From: Amborella trichopoda
Taxonomy: Eukaryota > Streptophyta > Magnoliopsida > Amborellales > Amborellaceae
Length of the DNA: 64,000 nt
Assembly (NCBI RefSeq): GCF_000471905.2
Contig: NW_006494943.1
Coordinates: 4,806,581-4,870,580 of the forward strand
Reading direction: 5' to 3'
Shown here piece after piece: positions 12,223 to 23,948 of this stretch (position 1 is its first letter; the number at the start of each line of letters is the position of its first letter). A model generated the notes under the pieces. The model searched no databases. It was not told the origin of the DNA and saw nothing but the letters and a program-made list of their open reading frames with translations. The position numbers and the translations under genes were made by a program.

Positions 12223-12960
12223 TGAAACAGAACATGCATCATGGAGTTCAAGAAGGGTCATTTTTGAGTTTGAATGGGTGTTGGTTTCCTAGTCTGTATT
12301 AAAAGAAGATACCAACTGAAATCAGCATTTACTTTGGCTCCCCCTTCCATCCATATCTGGACGAGAGCCCGAACACACATATTATATGTATTGGAGTTAT
12401 GGAAACTTCTATATACTATAGTATTGGATGATAGGAATGAAAATGCACTGTTTTTTTTTTGACAATAGATAAAGCAACGTGAGAAATGCAAGGAGTCTCT
12501 CTCTCTCTCTCTTTCCACATGCATGTGAGTGTACCATGGTATGTGCCGGTCTCATCCATGTATGCACATACAAAGCAAAAATCTCTCTTGTACAACGGTA
12601 TCGATTTATATCTTTATTTGTGTTTATTGAATGCGGCTTATTGGTGGAAAATTTGACTCTAGGCCCCTGAATTGGGACAAAAGATTGAGGATTGGCGAAT
12701 AGCTCATAACACTCGGATCATGCTCCTGAGATCAAAATACTAAATGGCTAGCCTAGGAAGGAAAGGGAGAAACCAAAGATCCAAAGTTCAAAATGGCCAG
12801 CCCAAAATTTGCAAGAATTTTTCGGAGAGCTGTAAATAATTCTCTAATGGCTCCTGAATTGGGCCAAAGATTGAGATCAAGCTCCTGAAATCAAATACTA
12901 AAGAGCTCCAAGGGAACTCAGAGCTTGCAGGAAACGTAGGATGAGAAAAGAAGGAAGTGG

Positions 12961-13417
12961 TGAAGCTAATTGTACGAAGTCATTTTGGGCGTTTTTTTAA
13001 ATCAGTTTGTTGGAACATTTTGATAGCGGTGAAGAACATATCAATTTGTTTTTACTGTGGTTTTGAGCAAATCTTTGAGCGTGCAACTTAGAAATTCAGG
13101 AGTACTTTCCTTATTTGGTTGTACTTGGAGTGTTCTCGCTGGTATGTTTGCATTTCGGTTTTGTAACCATTTGCATTTCGGTTTTGTAACCAAATTGGGG
13201 GCGTTAAAACACTTTGAAGAAAGATAGTTCTTATCGTGCCTCTAGATCTCAGATATACTCTATCTCTCTATGACAAGATTTTGAGCGGATAATGTTTTAA
13301 GGGAAAATATCTCCAAACACGGGGAGAGAGAGAGAGAGGGGTTTTGCTTTTTGGGTGCCTCTCTTTCTCCATTAATCCTGGTTTTCTTTATAAAAAAAGA
13401 CTAGTTCTTCATCAATG
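12961..13417. other. Unassigned sequence right of copy A
   Basis: No gene recognised. Contains a small direct repeat (tttgcatttcggttttgtaacca twice near 13145-13195, given here only by position) and a GA tract at 13325-13340. Confidence 0.5.
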
Positions 13418-13853
13418 GTTAGGATTGAGAATCACCCATTCTGGATCCGAACCTCGGAATTTGGATCCTATTCGGATCTAGGTGTGGATCCAAGATTAGG
13501 ATCTGGATCTAAAATGTAGATCCAAATTAAAATCCAGATCGGATTTCGATGAGGTGGATCCAATCTGGATCCCACTTGGTTTTTAAAAATAATAATAATA
13601 ATATTTATATTAACTGTGGCTAAGTGCTTTGTATTAGTAGGGTTTGAAGTTCCATGGCAGTTTGCGGATGGTGCTTTATTTATGTCAAGCGTGTCTTCTG
13701 GTATTTTGTGTTGATTTAGAGATAGAATCCATGTATTTCTTCAGCTACTTGCGTTCTCTCGGCTTAGAGAGAAAAAGTGCTCATGGGCTTCCATGAAGAT
13801 TTTCACTCTCGGTGTTCTATGTTGTGTGTGAGCGAGAGAGAGACATTCATCAA

Positions 13854-14482
13854 TATAGGAATGAGGTGCATCCCTAGGGTGAGTGTACACCTAAGTGGGC
13901 TACACCTTTTTTATATTTGACTTACATTACTACATGAAAAGAGGTGGGGAGAAGTTGCACATCTTCATAAGGGGGTTATCCTCCCATGAATGTCATGTAC
14001 TATGCACATTCATGAGGAGGTTACTCCCACAAGAATGAGGGAAGCATTTCTGTCACTATAAAAAGGGAACGGGTAGGGGTTTCTACACACGACAATATAT
14101 ACACGAGAAAGGTATGAGAGGTGTGAGAGCTCATATTGAGAGAGAGAAAGTATGTGTGAGAGAAAATACAATTTCACTCTCATTCGAGTTCTAATGATAA
14201 AACCAGCTCTGAAAGATAGAGTTGTGTATGAGAGTCGAGCTCGGACTATTCTTCAATTGCATTTGTAAAAGTGCTTATGAGCTTCCACCTCACTCGGGAT
14301 TTACGGTGTGGAACAAATTTCGATAGCGCTCTAGTAGTTGTCGAACGTGCCTACGAGAGTTGATCATTCTTCTCTACACTCATGCACCAAAACTCTTTTG
14401 CGAGCACTCTTGTATAATACTCGGTTCCTGGTTGTTTTATTTTGCTTCCGTTTTGGCCGTTGAACCTTTTTTTTTTCCAACA
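13854..14482 (+). repeat. 5' LTR of Copia-2
   Basis: 629 bp, similar over its whole length to 19931-20560 with scattered substitutions. A TATA box (ctataaaaag, about 14056-14065) and the downstream leader mark the U3/R boundary. Confidence 0.88.
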
Positions 14483-15089
14483 TTGGTATGAGAGCCATCG
14501 TAGACCCGGGTTCCCGATTGTGCCCGCATTATCGTTCCGCCTTAATTTTTTTTGAAGGTTCGGTTATGGTTAGCGTATAATATTGCAAAGTGCACATGAT
14601 GGTTATATTAAAACCATGAATAGGTGCACTATGTAACTTTATGTATCGACCATATAGTCACGCAGGCCTTACACATTGAGGAGTTGCCAGCCTTATGTAT
14701 GGGCTATACAAGTTCATGCCTCATAGACCATGAGCATCATGGCTACTTGATTTTTATAGGCATCACATGCATGGAAGGCCCTAGTTATTTTTTTTTTAGC
14801 GTTTTAATGCTACAAATAAAGTTTTATTTTAGTGGGAATGCATCTAGGAAGGTGCACCGTGTGCAAAGTGTAAGGTATTTGATATGCAAGATCCAAAAAA
14901 TAAACGTGGTAATGATTACAAGCAAGAGCTCAATGTGGCTAGGCGAAATTTTCATATCAAGACTTTTAATGGTCAAGTTTTTCGAAATAACTAGATAACA
15001 AGTATAAAAATGATAGTGCAATCATGGATCAAACATACCATCAAACATCTATATTAATAGGTACAATTTTGTTGTTTTGACTTAGAATG

Positions 15090-18000
15090 ACTTCTAAAAA
15101 TGTGATCGCGGATCTGACTAAAGGTGAAAAGTTGAGAGGGAGTAATTTTTCTATGTGGCATAGGAAAATATAATACATTCTAAATGAGCAAGGTACTCTT
15201 GAACACCTAACTACCATTAAGTAAAAACCTGAACAAATTGTCGCAGAGGAACTTCTCCATGATTATGAGGCATGGGACAATGTTGACCATAACACTCGCT
15301 TTACTTTGCTAAGTGCTATGGTTGATGACCTCATTCGCGAATTTAAGGGATTCATCACGGCAAAGGTTATGTGGGATGCGCTTCAACAGAAGTATGCTGA
15401 CACTTCTGTTGCTCGGTTACGAGCCTTATCTATGGCTTTTGAGATGTATGTGGTATAGGAAAATGCAATACATTCTAAATGAGCAAGGTACTCTTGAACA
15501 CCTACTACTATTAAGCAATCGCTCTAGTTGCCCATGCAAGCAATCCTCAAGGACATAAACCTTGAGGTAAGTCAAGGACTAGGGCACCTCAAAGGGAGGA
15601 GTAACTGAAGCAAGAGGCTGAGGAAAAGAAAAAGATCAAGTATAGGCGTTGGAGGCGCACAAGGGACAAATCTGAAATAACTTGCTATAATTGCGAAAAT
15701 ATAGGCTATCATGCATGCAAATGTCCTGAACCTAGAAATATACGAACTGATTTCCCTAATTATGCAAATGTTTGCACTCAGGCGCTTGTTGCTCATTCAC
15801 AATTTACTGGGTGGATTATGGATTCAGGAGCGATGAGGGATATAACGAGTGATCGAGAAGAGTTTGTTGAGCCATAAACTTTGCGGGTTGGAAGCTAGAA
15901 GATCTTCATGGGGAATTACGCATCATAGGATGTGCTAGGGGTTGGAACTTGCCAACTTCGATTCTGAATTAAACGAACTTTTCTTCTCCATGAAGTTCTT
16001 TATGCTCCTGAAATGAGACAAAGTTTGCTTTCAATTCTATTTTTAGTCAGAGACGGATGCTTTATCAGTTTTATGCTTAGTTATGCTACATTTACATTTT
16101 CGGATCTGGATGGTTTTCACTATTATTGTTGGATTATGAATGACTTGTTTGTTTTGAATAATGATGATATTAATGTTTCACTTCCTTCTACCTTTAAGAC
16201 ATCTTCATCTTTTTCCACCTCTTCTATTAGGAAAAGATATGATGATCCGATCAACCAAAGAAAGATTGTTGCCTTTATCCAAAATAGATCTATCTATCTG
16301 TGAACTATGTATAGCTGGAAAATCAACTAGATAGCCCTTTCCTAAAGCAAATAGAGCAACCAGTCTTCTAGACATAATCATTCTGACATTTGTGGTTCAT
16401 TTAATGAGATGGCCCATGATGGTTTTCGTTATTTTGTCATATTTATCGATGATTATTCTCGATATGGATGTATACCTAATCTCGCATAAATCACAAGCAA
16501 TAGACTGCTTTCTTTGTTTTATGCTAGAGGTTGAAAATCAATTGGACAAAATAATTAAGGTACTTCGCATTGATTGAGGGAAAGATTACTTATCTGATCA
16601 AATTAAGAAGCTTTGTGAGGATAAGGGAATCTGTAGACAAGAGACGATGTCCAACACTCTATAACAAAATGATCTTGTAGAAAGAAGGAATCGTACTCTG
16701 TTGGACATGGTGAGGTCTATGATGACTCATGCCAACCTCCCATTATCATTTTGGGGAGATGAACTCCTTACTGCGATATATGTCCTAAACAGAGTGCCAT
16801 CAAAATCCATTCCAAAGACCCCTTATGAGTTATCGATAAGTAGAAAGCCATATCTTTCCCAATTACATCCTTAGGGGTCAGTTGTACACGTTCACATCCC
16901 TTCTCAATTGATAGTGAAACCAGACAGGCGATCTCGCGAGTGCATTTTTGTCAGATATTCTGAGCACTTGAAGGGATATATTTTTGTCAAGAAGGTAATG
17001 GTGGTGAGATGAAAGAAATAGAGTCTCATGATGTAGATTTTATAGAGACGAAATTCCCTAACAAGCAACGGTCTTGTATGCCTGAAAAGCTCTATGAAGA
17101 GCCTAAATATCTGACATACATTGAGGTGCTTCTTTCGCTTGAAGGTAATAGTGGGAGTTTTCCCATTATTGTTAATGATAGTGAGAGTGAGCCACCGGTT
17201 GAGAATGAGCAACTGACCTACATTGAGTCACCGACTATGCTAGAGGCACCTATTGAGAGTGAATCGCAAGTCGAACTTCGAATGAGTCAACGTTGAAAAG
17301 TTCCTAATAGACACTTCGAAGTAGAGGGTCTTACATGCATTTTATTTGATGTTGATGAGCCTAGCTCATTCCAAGAGGCCTTGAATTCTCCTGTTGTGAA
17401 GCAGTGGATGTTTGTTATGTAAGACGAGTTTAGTTTCATGGAGGAAGCAAGTGGGTCTTGAAAATCAAGAAGAATGTAGATGAAACTATAGATAAGTACA
17501 AAAGCCCGCTTAGTTGTAAAAATGTTCACCCAAATTGAGGGAGTTGACAACGATGATACATTATCTCCGGTGGTGAGAATGACATCGATTCGCTTAATCC
17601 TAACAATCGTCGCACATATAGATATGAAACTCTTCTAAATGGATATGAACATTACTTTTCTAAATGGTGACTTGATGGAAGAGAGCTATATGGAGCGACC
17701 TCAAGATTTTGTAGCCCTTGGCCTTGAGTGCAAAGTGTGCAAACTCAAGAAGTCCATATATGGTCTTAAGCAGTCATCCAGAAAGTGGTATATCAAATTC
17801 CAAAGGGCTTTAATGACTTATGGTTTTGAAATGTTTCAAGAAGACCATTGTGTATACATTAAGAAGTATAAGAAAAACATCTAGTTATTGTCTTGATATG
17901 TTGATGATAGTTTATAGTTGAGAATGACTTGGAGCAACTTCTTGCCATGAAAGAGTGGTTCTCTTCCAAATTTGAGATGAAGGACATGTGTGGGACGAGT

Positions 18001-18790
18001 TACATATTCGGTGCTAAAATATATTAAGATTGCTCTAAAAGGTTTCTTGTAATGTCACACGCAACATATATCCAAATGATTATTGAGCGGTTCCATTTGA
18101 AAGACTTGAAACTCATAGATACTCCGGTTGAGAAAAGGCATCTATAAGTCTCGACATGTATCTGCGGATAGAAGCTGAGAGGAACAAAATATCTCGTGTT
18201 CCATATGCAAGTGCGGTTAGTAGTTTGATATACGCGATACTCGATACACGTGCAGATATTGCCTATGCAGTGGGTCTTATTAGCTAGTATCAGAGTAATC
18301 CAGGACAAAGTTATAGACAAGCAGTCAAGAGGATTTTCGATACCTTCGGGGAACCTCGAGTCAGATACCATATTTCCAAAGAACCGATTTGCGGCTATGG
18401 GAATATAGTGATATTGATTAGGCAGCAGACCTAGATGAGCATAAATCGACTTCAGGTTGACTTCTTGCTAGGAGGCGCTGCAGTTTCATGTTATAACAAG
18501 ATGTACTCGTGTGTCGCTGTCTCCATTATAGAGTCTGAATATATTGCTTGTAGTGGAGCAGTTCAAGAAGCTGTATGGTTGAGGAGATTCTTAAAGAACT
18601 TGGGTGTTGTTGCAATTGGTAATGAGCTTGTCACGGTATTTTGTGATACTACAGTGACACTTGCTTTTGCAAAAGACCCAAAGTACCATGAAAAGTCAAA
18701 ACACATTGATATTAGATATCACAATATTTGAGACATTGTTGCACATGGACATGTGGTGTTAACTCATATTCCTACAACTTAAATAGTAGC
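15090..18790 (+). pseudogene. Copia-2 gag-pol remnant
   Basis: A single ancestral gag-pol frame broken into pieces. The longest open parts are 16013-16303 (protease-integrase spacer), 16392-16577 (integrase core out of frame), 17639-17884 (reverse transcriptase) and 18435-18731 (RNase H, with SIIESEYIACSGAVQEAVWL and the KHIDIRYHNI end typical of copia). Stops occur, for example, after VLRID near 16575 and before MQRD-like parts. Part of gag near 15154-15225 is repeated at 15450-15517. Confidence 0.85.
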
Positions 18791-19930
18791 AGATCCCTTG
18801 ACTAAGGCAATTGTTACGGCTGGACACTAGACTCATATAAGAACGACAGCCTCAGGACCCTATGAGTTTATGTTACACTATAGGATCTTGGTAATCTGTT
18901 ATAATGGAATATAAACGTTATTTTGTGTTATGATAGATGGTTTGTGAACTTCAATATACACAAACGCACAATAGTGTGAGATTATCACTACTCACACAAG
19001 CTACCCTTAGTATCTGCGATATTGGAGGATGAGATATACACTTGGTGTATTTATCGCCTCAACCAATGGTTCGAGATGAGATTCCATAAAGGAATTGACA
19101 TGATCTATTCAAATTGACATCCCGAAGATCATGTAGCCTGTAAATAACTAGGGATAAACATCAAGTATGTTCAGGTTGATGCATGGATGTGATTGTGGGG
19201 CGTTAGGTGGAGATTGGTTGCATGGTTGCAAAAAGACTATAACCTACATGGTGTGGATTATGATGCACATTTGATGTAATCCACCATGACGTGTGATTCA
19301 TACCACATGTGTTATACTGGTGACCAAAACACCTACTCGAACGAAAAAGATGATCCCTATTCCTTTTTTTCACTGTGCGAGGTTAATAAGTAGGTGACCC
19401 ATGATGCTCTCATAGACCTTAGACTATGCTAGGAAACTTTGCTTCAATTATTCACTTTGACATGTACTCCTTAGGGTCAAGTATAAGACTCGTCTAGGAC
19501 ATTGCTGAGACCATGGTCGGGTCAGAGTCGAATAATGTATATTGTAAGGGAAAATTATTTGATATCACACTCTGTTTTGGTACCATAAGAAAACAATACA
19601 CATTATGTGCACATTGAAAGTAATTTTGTACGAATGGGCTAAGTAATCTTTTGAGCTGGGCTCATGAGGGATTAGTTGAGAACTTAGTTCGATGTAGTCA
19701 AATCAGGTCTTACGCAGGTGTGGCAAATTTTGCTTAGCAGGTACTGGAGAGATGAGATGTTCCATGCCTGTTGGTTGAAAACTTGGTGTGATTATCTCTA
19801 TCATAATGTTTGCTCCAGTAGGTTGCAAACCACATTTTCCTTTGTTAGGAAGTAGTACTCACCATACAATAATGAACAACAACTCTTATTTGAACATGTA
19901 ACCTCTCTCACATACGAGACAAGTGGGAGA

Positions 19931-20560
19931 TGTAGACATGAGGATACATCCCTAGTGTGAGGGTACACCCATGAGGACCATACCCTCATCATATTTGACT
20001 TACGTTACTACATGAAGGGAGGTGGGGAGAGATTACACATCTTCATGAGGAGGTTACCCTCCCATAAATGACATTCACCATGCACCATTAGGGTGCTCAT
20101 TCATTAGGAGGTTACTCCCACATGAATGAGGAAGGCCTTTCTCTCACTATACAAAGGGGAGGGGTGGGGGTCTTTATACACAGCAATACACACACGTGAA
20201 AGGTGTGACAACTCATATTAAGAGAGAAAAAGTGTGTGTGAGAGAGAGTACAATCCCTCTCCCATTCGTGTTCTAAAGATAGAACATGGTCTGAGAGATA
20301 GAGTTGTGCATGAGAGTCGAGCTCGGACTGCTCCTCAATTGCATTTGTAAGAGTGTTTGTAAGCTTCACCTCGCTTGGGATTTACAATGTGTAACAGATT
20401 TTCGGCCGCTCTAGTAGTTGTTGAACGTGCTTGTAGGAGTTGATCATTTCTCTCCACACTTGTTCATTAAAACTCTTTTACGAGCACTCAGGTATGATAC
20501 TTGGTTCCTGATTGTTTTATTTTGCTTCCGCTTCGGCCGTTGGACTATTTTTTTCTAATA
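19931..20560 (+). repeat. 3' LTR of Copia-2
   Basis: 630 bp, starting TGTAGACATGAGGATACAT after the polypurine tract and ending ttttttctaata before ATCAA. Many differences from the 5' LTR point to an old insertion. Confidence 0.88.
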
Positions 20561-20646
20561 ATCAATTTTCAGGGACATTTGGTTTTTTTTGTCACAATGA
20601 CTCTTTCTTTCTTTAGAAAGCGAACATCGAACATCAATCTGCTTTC

Positions 20647-20649
<3 letters not shown>

Positions 20650-20690
<41 letters not shown>
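20650..20690. repeat. (AT)n microsatellite
   Basis: About 20 perfect TA dinucleotides just downstream of the Copia-2 3' LTR. Confidence 0.95.
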
Positions 20691-20692
<2 letters not shown>

Positions 20693-20696
20693 AACA

Positions 20697-21019
20697 TTGA
20701 ATGCCTCTTCAAATTTCAAGATGCCTCTGCTTATGATTTCGATTATCAGCAAAGCGGCATTGGGTCTCCCCTGCCTCGTCATCCTTACAGCAAAGGCCCT
20801 TTTTCTGAGAACCCTCTGCTCCCACTTGATCTTTCTCTGTTCTTGTCTGAAAAGCCTAATATGCGTAAAACCACTAGGGTTTTTGCCCCAAAAGGATCTG
20901 CTCAAAATCTGAGGACAAAGCTTAGGAAGGTGAAGAAAGAGAAGAAAAAGAAGAAGACAAGCCTGAGCTCTTTAGATCTTGTCAAGGGAGTCAAAAAGGG
21001 GGGTAGACTAGAGCTCTGA
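20697..21019 (+). other. Unassigned open frame inside the candidate hAT-like element
   Basis: In the frame ending at 21019 the sequence downstream of the (AT)n tract reads FQDASAYDFDYQQSGIGSPL, then RKTTRVFAPKGSAQ, then a Lys-rich stretch KVKKEKKKKK and GRLEL with a stop. An overlapping frame is open over the same bases, so coding is doubtful. It may be a fragment of a host gene captured by the element; I do not recognise it. Confidence 0.25.
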
Positions 21020-21603
21020 GGGCTGCTTCCAAGTGTTTCAAGAAATAGTAGGGGTCTTTCTATGCATCTGCCCAGTAACTCTAGTTCTTGATAGAATCTC
21101 ATATTTAGCTCGTATTGTTTTTTTCGTCTTCTGATTTAAGTTCTTTTATTTGAAAGGGAAAAATTTTTGCATGTATTTTTCCTCTATGAATGAGGTTTTT
21201 GGTTTAGAGTTTTTACTTTTTGTATGTGTTAATTTTAATTGCGGTTTTATTCTATGAATTGTTCTGAATTTCATTCAAGTCAATGACATTTCGGTTGATC
21301 GATCAAAAGAATACATTTTGATTTTGGCTTGATTTATTTATAGCTTTATCATTTTATGCTATGATTCATGGAAATTTGGGACGATTCCTCATGGAATACC
21401 CAAATTTGTGCCAATCCAGACCTTGAAATAGGAGCGTAAGATTAAAGAAATTATGGAAATAAATCTGGATCCTATATATAATTTCGTATTTGGATATGGA
21501 TTTGAATATTCAAGATCTGATCGGATCCGGATCCGATGTAATACTATTTAGATTTGGATTTGAATCTGGTGGATCCGGACCCGATTCGGAAAATTCTCAC
21601 CCA

Positions 21604-22760
21604 TATCAATGACAGCCCCCATCACTGAAACACAAATCCTATTCTTATTCTCCTGACTGGAACTCAACCACCATGGAAATACAAGGTGTTCCTGCTTCTT
21701 CTTCCTTAGAGCGGCTGCCCTTATCTTTCCTCAACATCAATTGGGATATCTCCATTGACTAAAGCATCCCTTTCCATTCAGCTCTAAGCTCCATTGTTTT
21801 TTCTCCAAACTCCCTCAGCTCCAGGCGATAGTGTAGTTATTAGAGAGTTAATAGAAAGGCTCCGAACAATCTGCAACAATGAGAAATATGGAGAGAAGAA
21901 GTTTTGAATGTATATGCTTCATGAGAGACAAAGAGGTTTGGGGGGAAATGCAGGGGGGAGAGAGAGAGAGATTGGGGAAAAACACGGGAGACAGAGAGAG
22001 AGATTTGGGGGGGGGGGAGAAACATGGAAAGGAGAGAAGGGGTTTTAGAAAGGAATAGAAGATGATGTTTTTTTAATTTTTGTTTGGGCTAAAAAGTTGT
22101 AAGCAAAGGGCTAAAGTTTGTGCAGGAGTTAGAAGATATACTATGTAGGATCTCTATATGGCTAGATATATTTTCAAACTTTGGATCTATTGAAAAATGA
22201 AACATAAAAAGAGGGTATACCGAGGTATTTTCCCTTTTTAAAATTTGAAATCCTTTTTTTTGTTTTGGTTTATGATTTCATATGCGTAGATCTCTAGGCA
22301 AAGATAAACAATTTGAGGCACTAGAACTACCTCTTCCAATGGCTTTTGAGGTGTGTCTCATTTTTATATTGCAAAGTTGATACCTTATATAAAACAGTAG
22401 GATTCAAGTTAACCTTTAACCCAGTGGGTTAGGTTTGTCTAGGGCCCATCTTGGACCTCAACCAACCCTTTGTACCTTATTTACCACCTATTTAGAAAAA
22501 GCAACAAGTGGTAAAAATTATATAGGCATATGGCAAGATGTGACTTTAAGGCTAGGTGGTTAGGGTGGTGGGGCACCATGATGTCTTGAGAAAATACAAT
22601 ACTTTTAACTCCATACTGTGCATTATCTCGCTTGTCCATTTTCCAAATTGGATGTCAAATGTTGTTATTCCTTTTAGTTATTTGGTGGGAAAGTAATACG
22701 ATGCATATAGTAACAACGACCATTTCGCATATTACTTTCCAAATGATGGTCGGACAGAGA
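21604..22760. other. Unassigned sequence upstream of MECR
   Basis: No family recognised. A 30-codon open frame begins with ATG at 21674, too short to call. GA-rich patch at 21945-22020; otherwise AT-rich DNA. Confidence 0.4.
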
Positions 22761-23150
22761 TTGTGAAGAACTTAGGGCCGGCAATAGGTCGGGCTTGGGT
22801 TCGGCCCTAGTCTCCCACGGGGCCCATCTAGGCCTGGATGGGCCTGATCGTAATTGGGCCAAAAAGGCCTTGGGCCAAGCCCTATGAGGGCCAAGCTAGT
22901 GGGGCTGTGCCAAATAAAATCAACAAAAAAAAAATGAATAGAAAGAAGAAAAAGAGGGTTAGATTAGGTCGAACAGGACCGGCCTTAGCCCAGACTCAAC
23001 GTGGCCTTACCATCAAGCCATAATGGCCAAGCCCCGCCCAACCCTAGGGCGGTAATGGCCAGGTCTTGGCCCGCGTCCAGGCTACATATTGTGGCCTTGG
23101 CCTTAGTTTCTTAGGGCCGGGCCACCTAGCCCATTGCCCAACCTAGAAAA
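22760..23150. repeat. GGCC-word element upstream of MECR
   Basis: Both ends are packed with gggcc/ggcct words around a purine-rich core (22915-22965). The left starts GGGCCGGCAATAGGTCGGGC; the right end reverse-complemented reads GTTGGGCAATGGGCTAGG, so the termini are imperfect inverted repeats. Probably a non-autonomous DNA element of the same style as those at 4590, 13418 and 49527. No target duplication resolved. Confidence 0.45.
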
Positions 23151-23718
23151 ACTAAAGGGACAATTTATTTGTTGAATGAAAATTGTTTCATGCGGTTTAC
23201 ATATGCGGTCCAAAAAGTGTAAAGCATCCATCTTAAAGATGGATGTAAGTAGGTGTTCCATCTAAAAACAATGGAAATGAACGGTCCAAATGTTTTCTCA
23301 CTAGAATCATTATTTCTAGTTTTAAAAATTTATTTATTTTTTCATATTCATGATATCCATGTTAGAGATTACATGTCCTTAAAAATTACCTCCAAAAATC
23401 CATCTCAAAAATAGATTTATTAATACACCCGCATTTCTACGTATGCGGGCTTGGCCGCGTAGAAAACTATTGAAATGTATATTTTACCGACTCCCCTCCA
23501 TCACCGTCTTAACTTAAATGTTATGGTGATAACTTCGCGATTATGGGGTCACTATAATCCTATGGATCATAATATACGGGCGCGTGAAAGCGAGAGAGCG
23601 AGAGAGAGGGAGAGAGGTGGCGGTTGCCTGCGCTTCTTTCATTTCTGAGAGAGTTTATTCACATTTTCTCCTACTGCATTTGTACCGGTGGAGAGAGAGA
23701 GAGAGGAGGAGAGAGAGA
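23150..23718 (+). promoter_or_regulatory. Presumed MECR promoter and 5' leader
   Basis: Directly upstream of the start at 23719. AT-rich to about 23570, then a GA-repeat leader (23584-23715, three gagagaga tracts). No TATA box I would commit to. The assignment rests on position alone. Confidence 0.4.
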
Positions 23719-23948
23719 ATGAGGAGCTGGAGGATAGCAGCAAGAGTGGGATATGTCTCAGCAGAAATGGTGGGAATATTTAGGGCACCGTCGTCAGTGA
23801 CATTGGGTCATTTTTCTACCATTGCAGGAGGATCTTCACTTCACAAACCCATGCAATCCTTTTGTTGTGCTTTCTCTTCTTCTTCCATGTCTCCTCCTTC
23901 AAAGGCCGTCATCTATGAGCAGCAGGGCCAACCAGACCAAGTTACCAG
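23719..23948 (+). CDS. MECR: MECR exon 1 (transit peptide and start of GroES-like domain)
   Basis: Encodes the basic, Ser-rich leader followed by [20 protein letters not shown], the family's first conserved beta strand. It ends CCAG|gtcgca in phase 2 and joins exon 2 to read [10 protein letters not shown]. The reading frame is open upstream to 23584, but that part is a translation of GA-rich 5' leader repeats. Confidence 0.88.

Larger units (their letters stand above)
2230..12960 (+). repeat. Segmental duplication, copy A
   Basis: Collinear with 45268-59060 on the same strand, apart from insertions and deletions. Left edge: both copies begin at a (TA)n tract followed by cacacgtctgtcatgtatg or its variant. 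Right edge: similarity fades after a stretch resembling gctcctgaattgggccaaa and gcaggaaacg. The copy contains MECR exons 6-10, the intervening introns and Copia-1. Copy-A-only changes are a tandem duplication at about 5340-5680, a deletion inside Copia-1 (equivalent to about 50570-52970), a foldback at 7943-8120 and a tandem duplication in intron 9 (about 11836-11960). Confidence 0.9.
13854..20560 (+). mobile_element. Copia-2: complete but decayed Ty1/copia retrotransposon
   Basis: LTRs at 13854-14482 and 19931-20560 with 5-bp target duplication ATCAA at 13849-13853 and 20561-20565. Primer-binding site TTGGTATGAGAGCCA (14483-14497; initiator-tRNA-Met type with one mismatch) and polypurine tract aagtgggaga (19921-19930). 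Coding remains in order: gag from about 15090 (ADLTKGEKLRGSNFSMWHRK), zinc knuckle CYNCENIGYHACKCP (about 15680), protease WIMDSGAMRDITSD (about 15812), integrase (about 16300-16900, with NDLVERRNRTLLDMVRSMM), reverse transcriptase (about 17290-18370, with FLNGDLMEESYMERPQ, YGLKQSSRKWYIKF and YVDD near 17893), RNase H (18435-18731). Several stops and frameshifts; inactive. Confidence 0.92.
13418..21603. mobile_element. Candidate hAT-like element with GGATCC-rich ends, split by Copia-2
   Basis: The two ends share style and orientation. Left: GTTAGGATTGAGAAT followed by many ggatcc/ggatct words (13418-13590). Right, reverse-complemented: TGGGTGAGAATTTTCC followed by ggatccggacccg words (21430-21603). 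Flanks CATCAATG (13410-13417) and TATCAATG (21604-21611) agree at 7 of 8 positions. Removing Copia-2 leaves about 1.5 kb with no transposase, so it would be non-autonomous. The pairing of these two ends is inference; they might be separate small elements. Confidence 0.45.

Noticed and set aside
14624-14998. 124-codon frame between the Copia-2 5' LTR and gag
   Set aside because: Lies in the element's untranslated leader and resembles nothing; chance frame.
22760-23150. GC-rich block as a CpG-type promoter of MECR
   Set aside because: Its GC content comes from repeated GGCC words with inverted ends, like other word-rich repeats in the window, and it lies over 0.5 kb from the start.
23584-23718. 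Upstream in-frame ATG at 23584 as the MECR start
   Set aside because: The added 45 residues are mostly Arg-Glu repeats from a GA tract, unlike a transit peptide; 23719 gives a family-like length.
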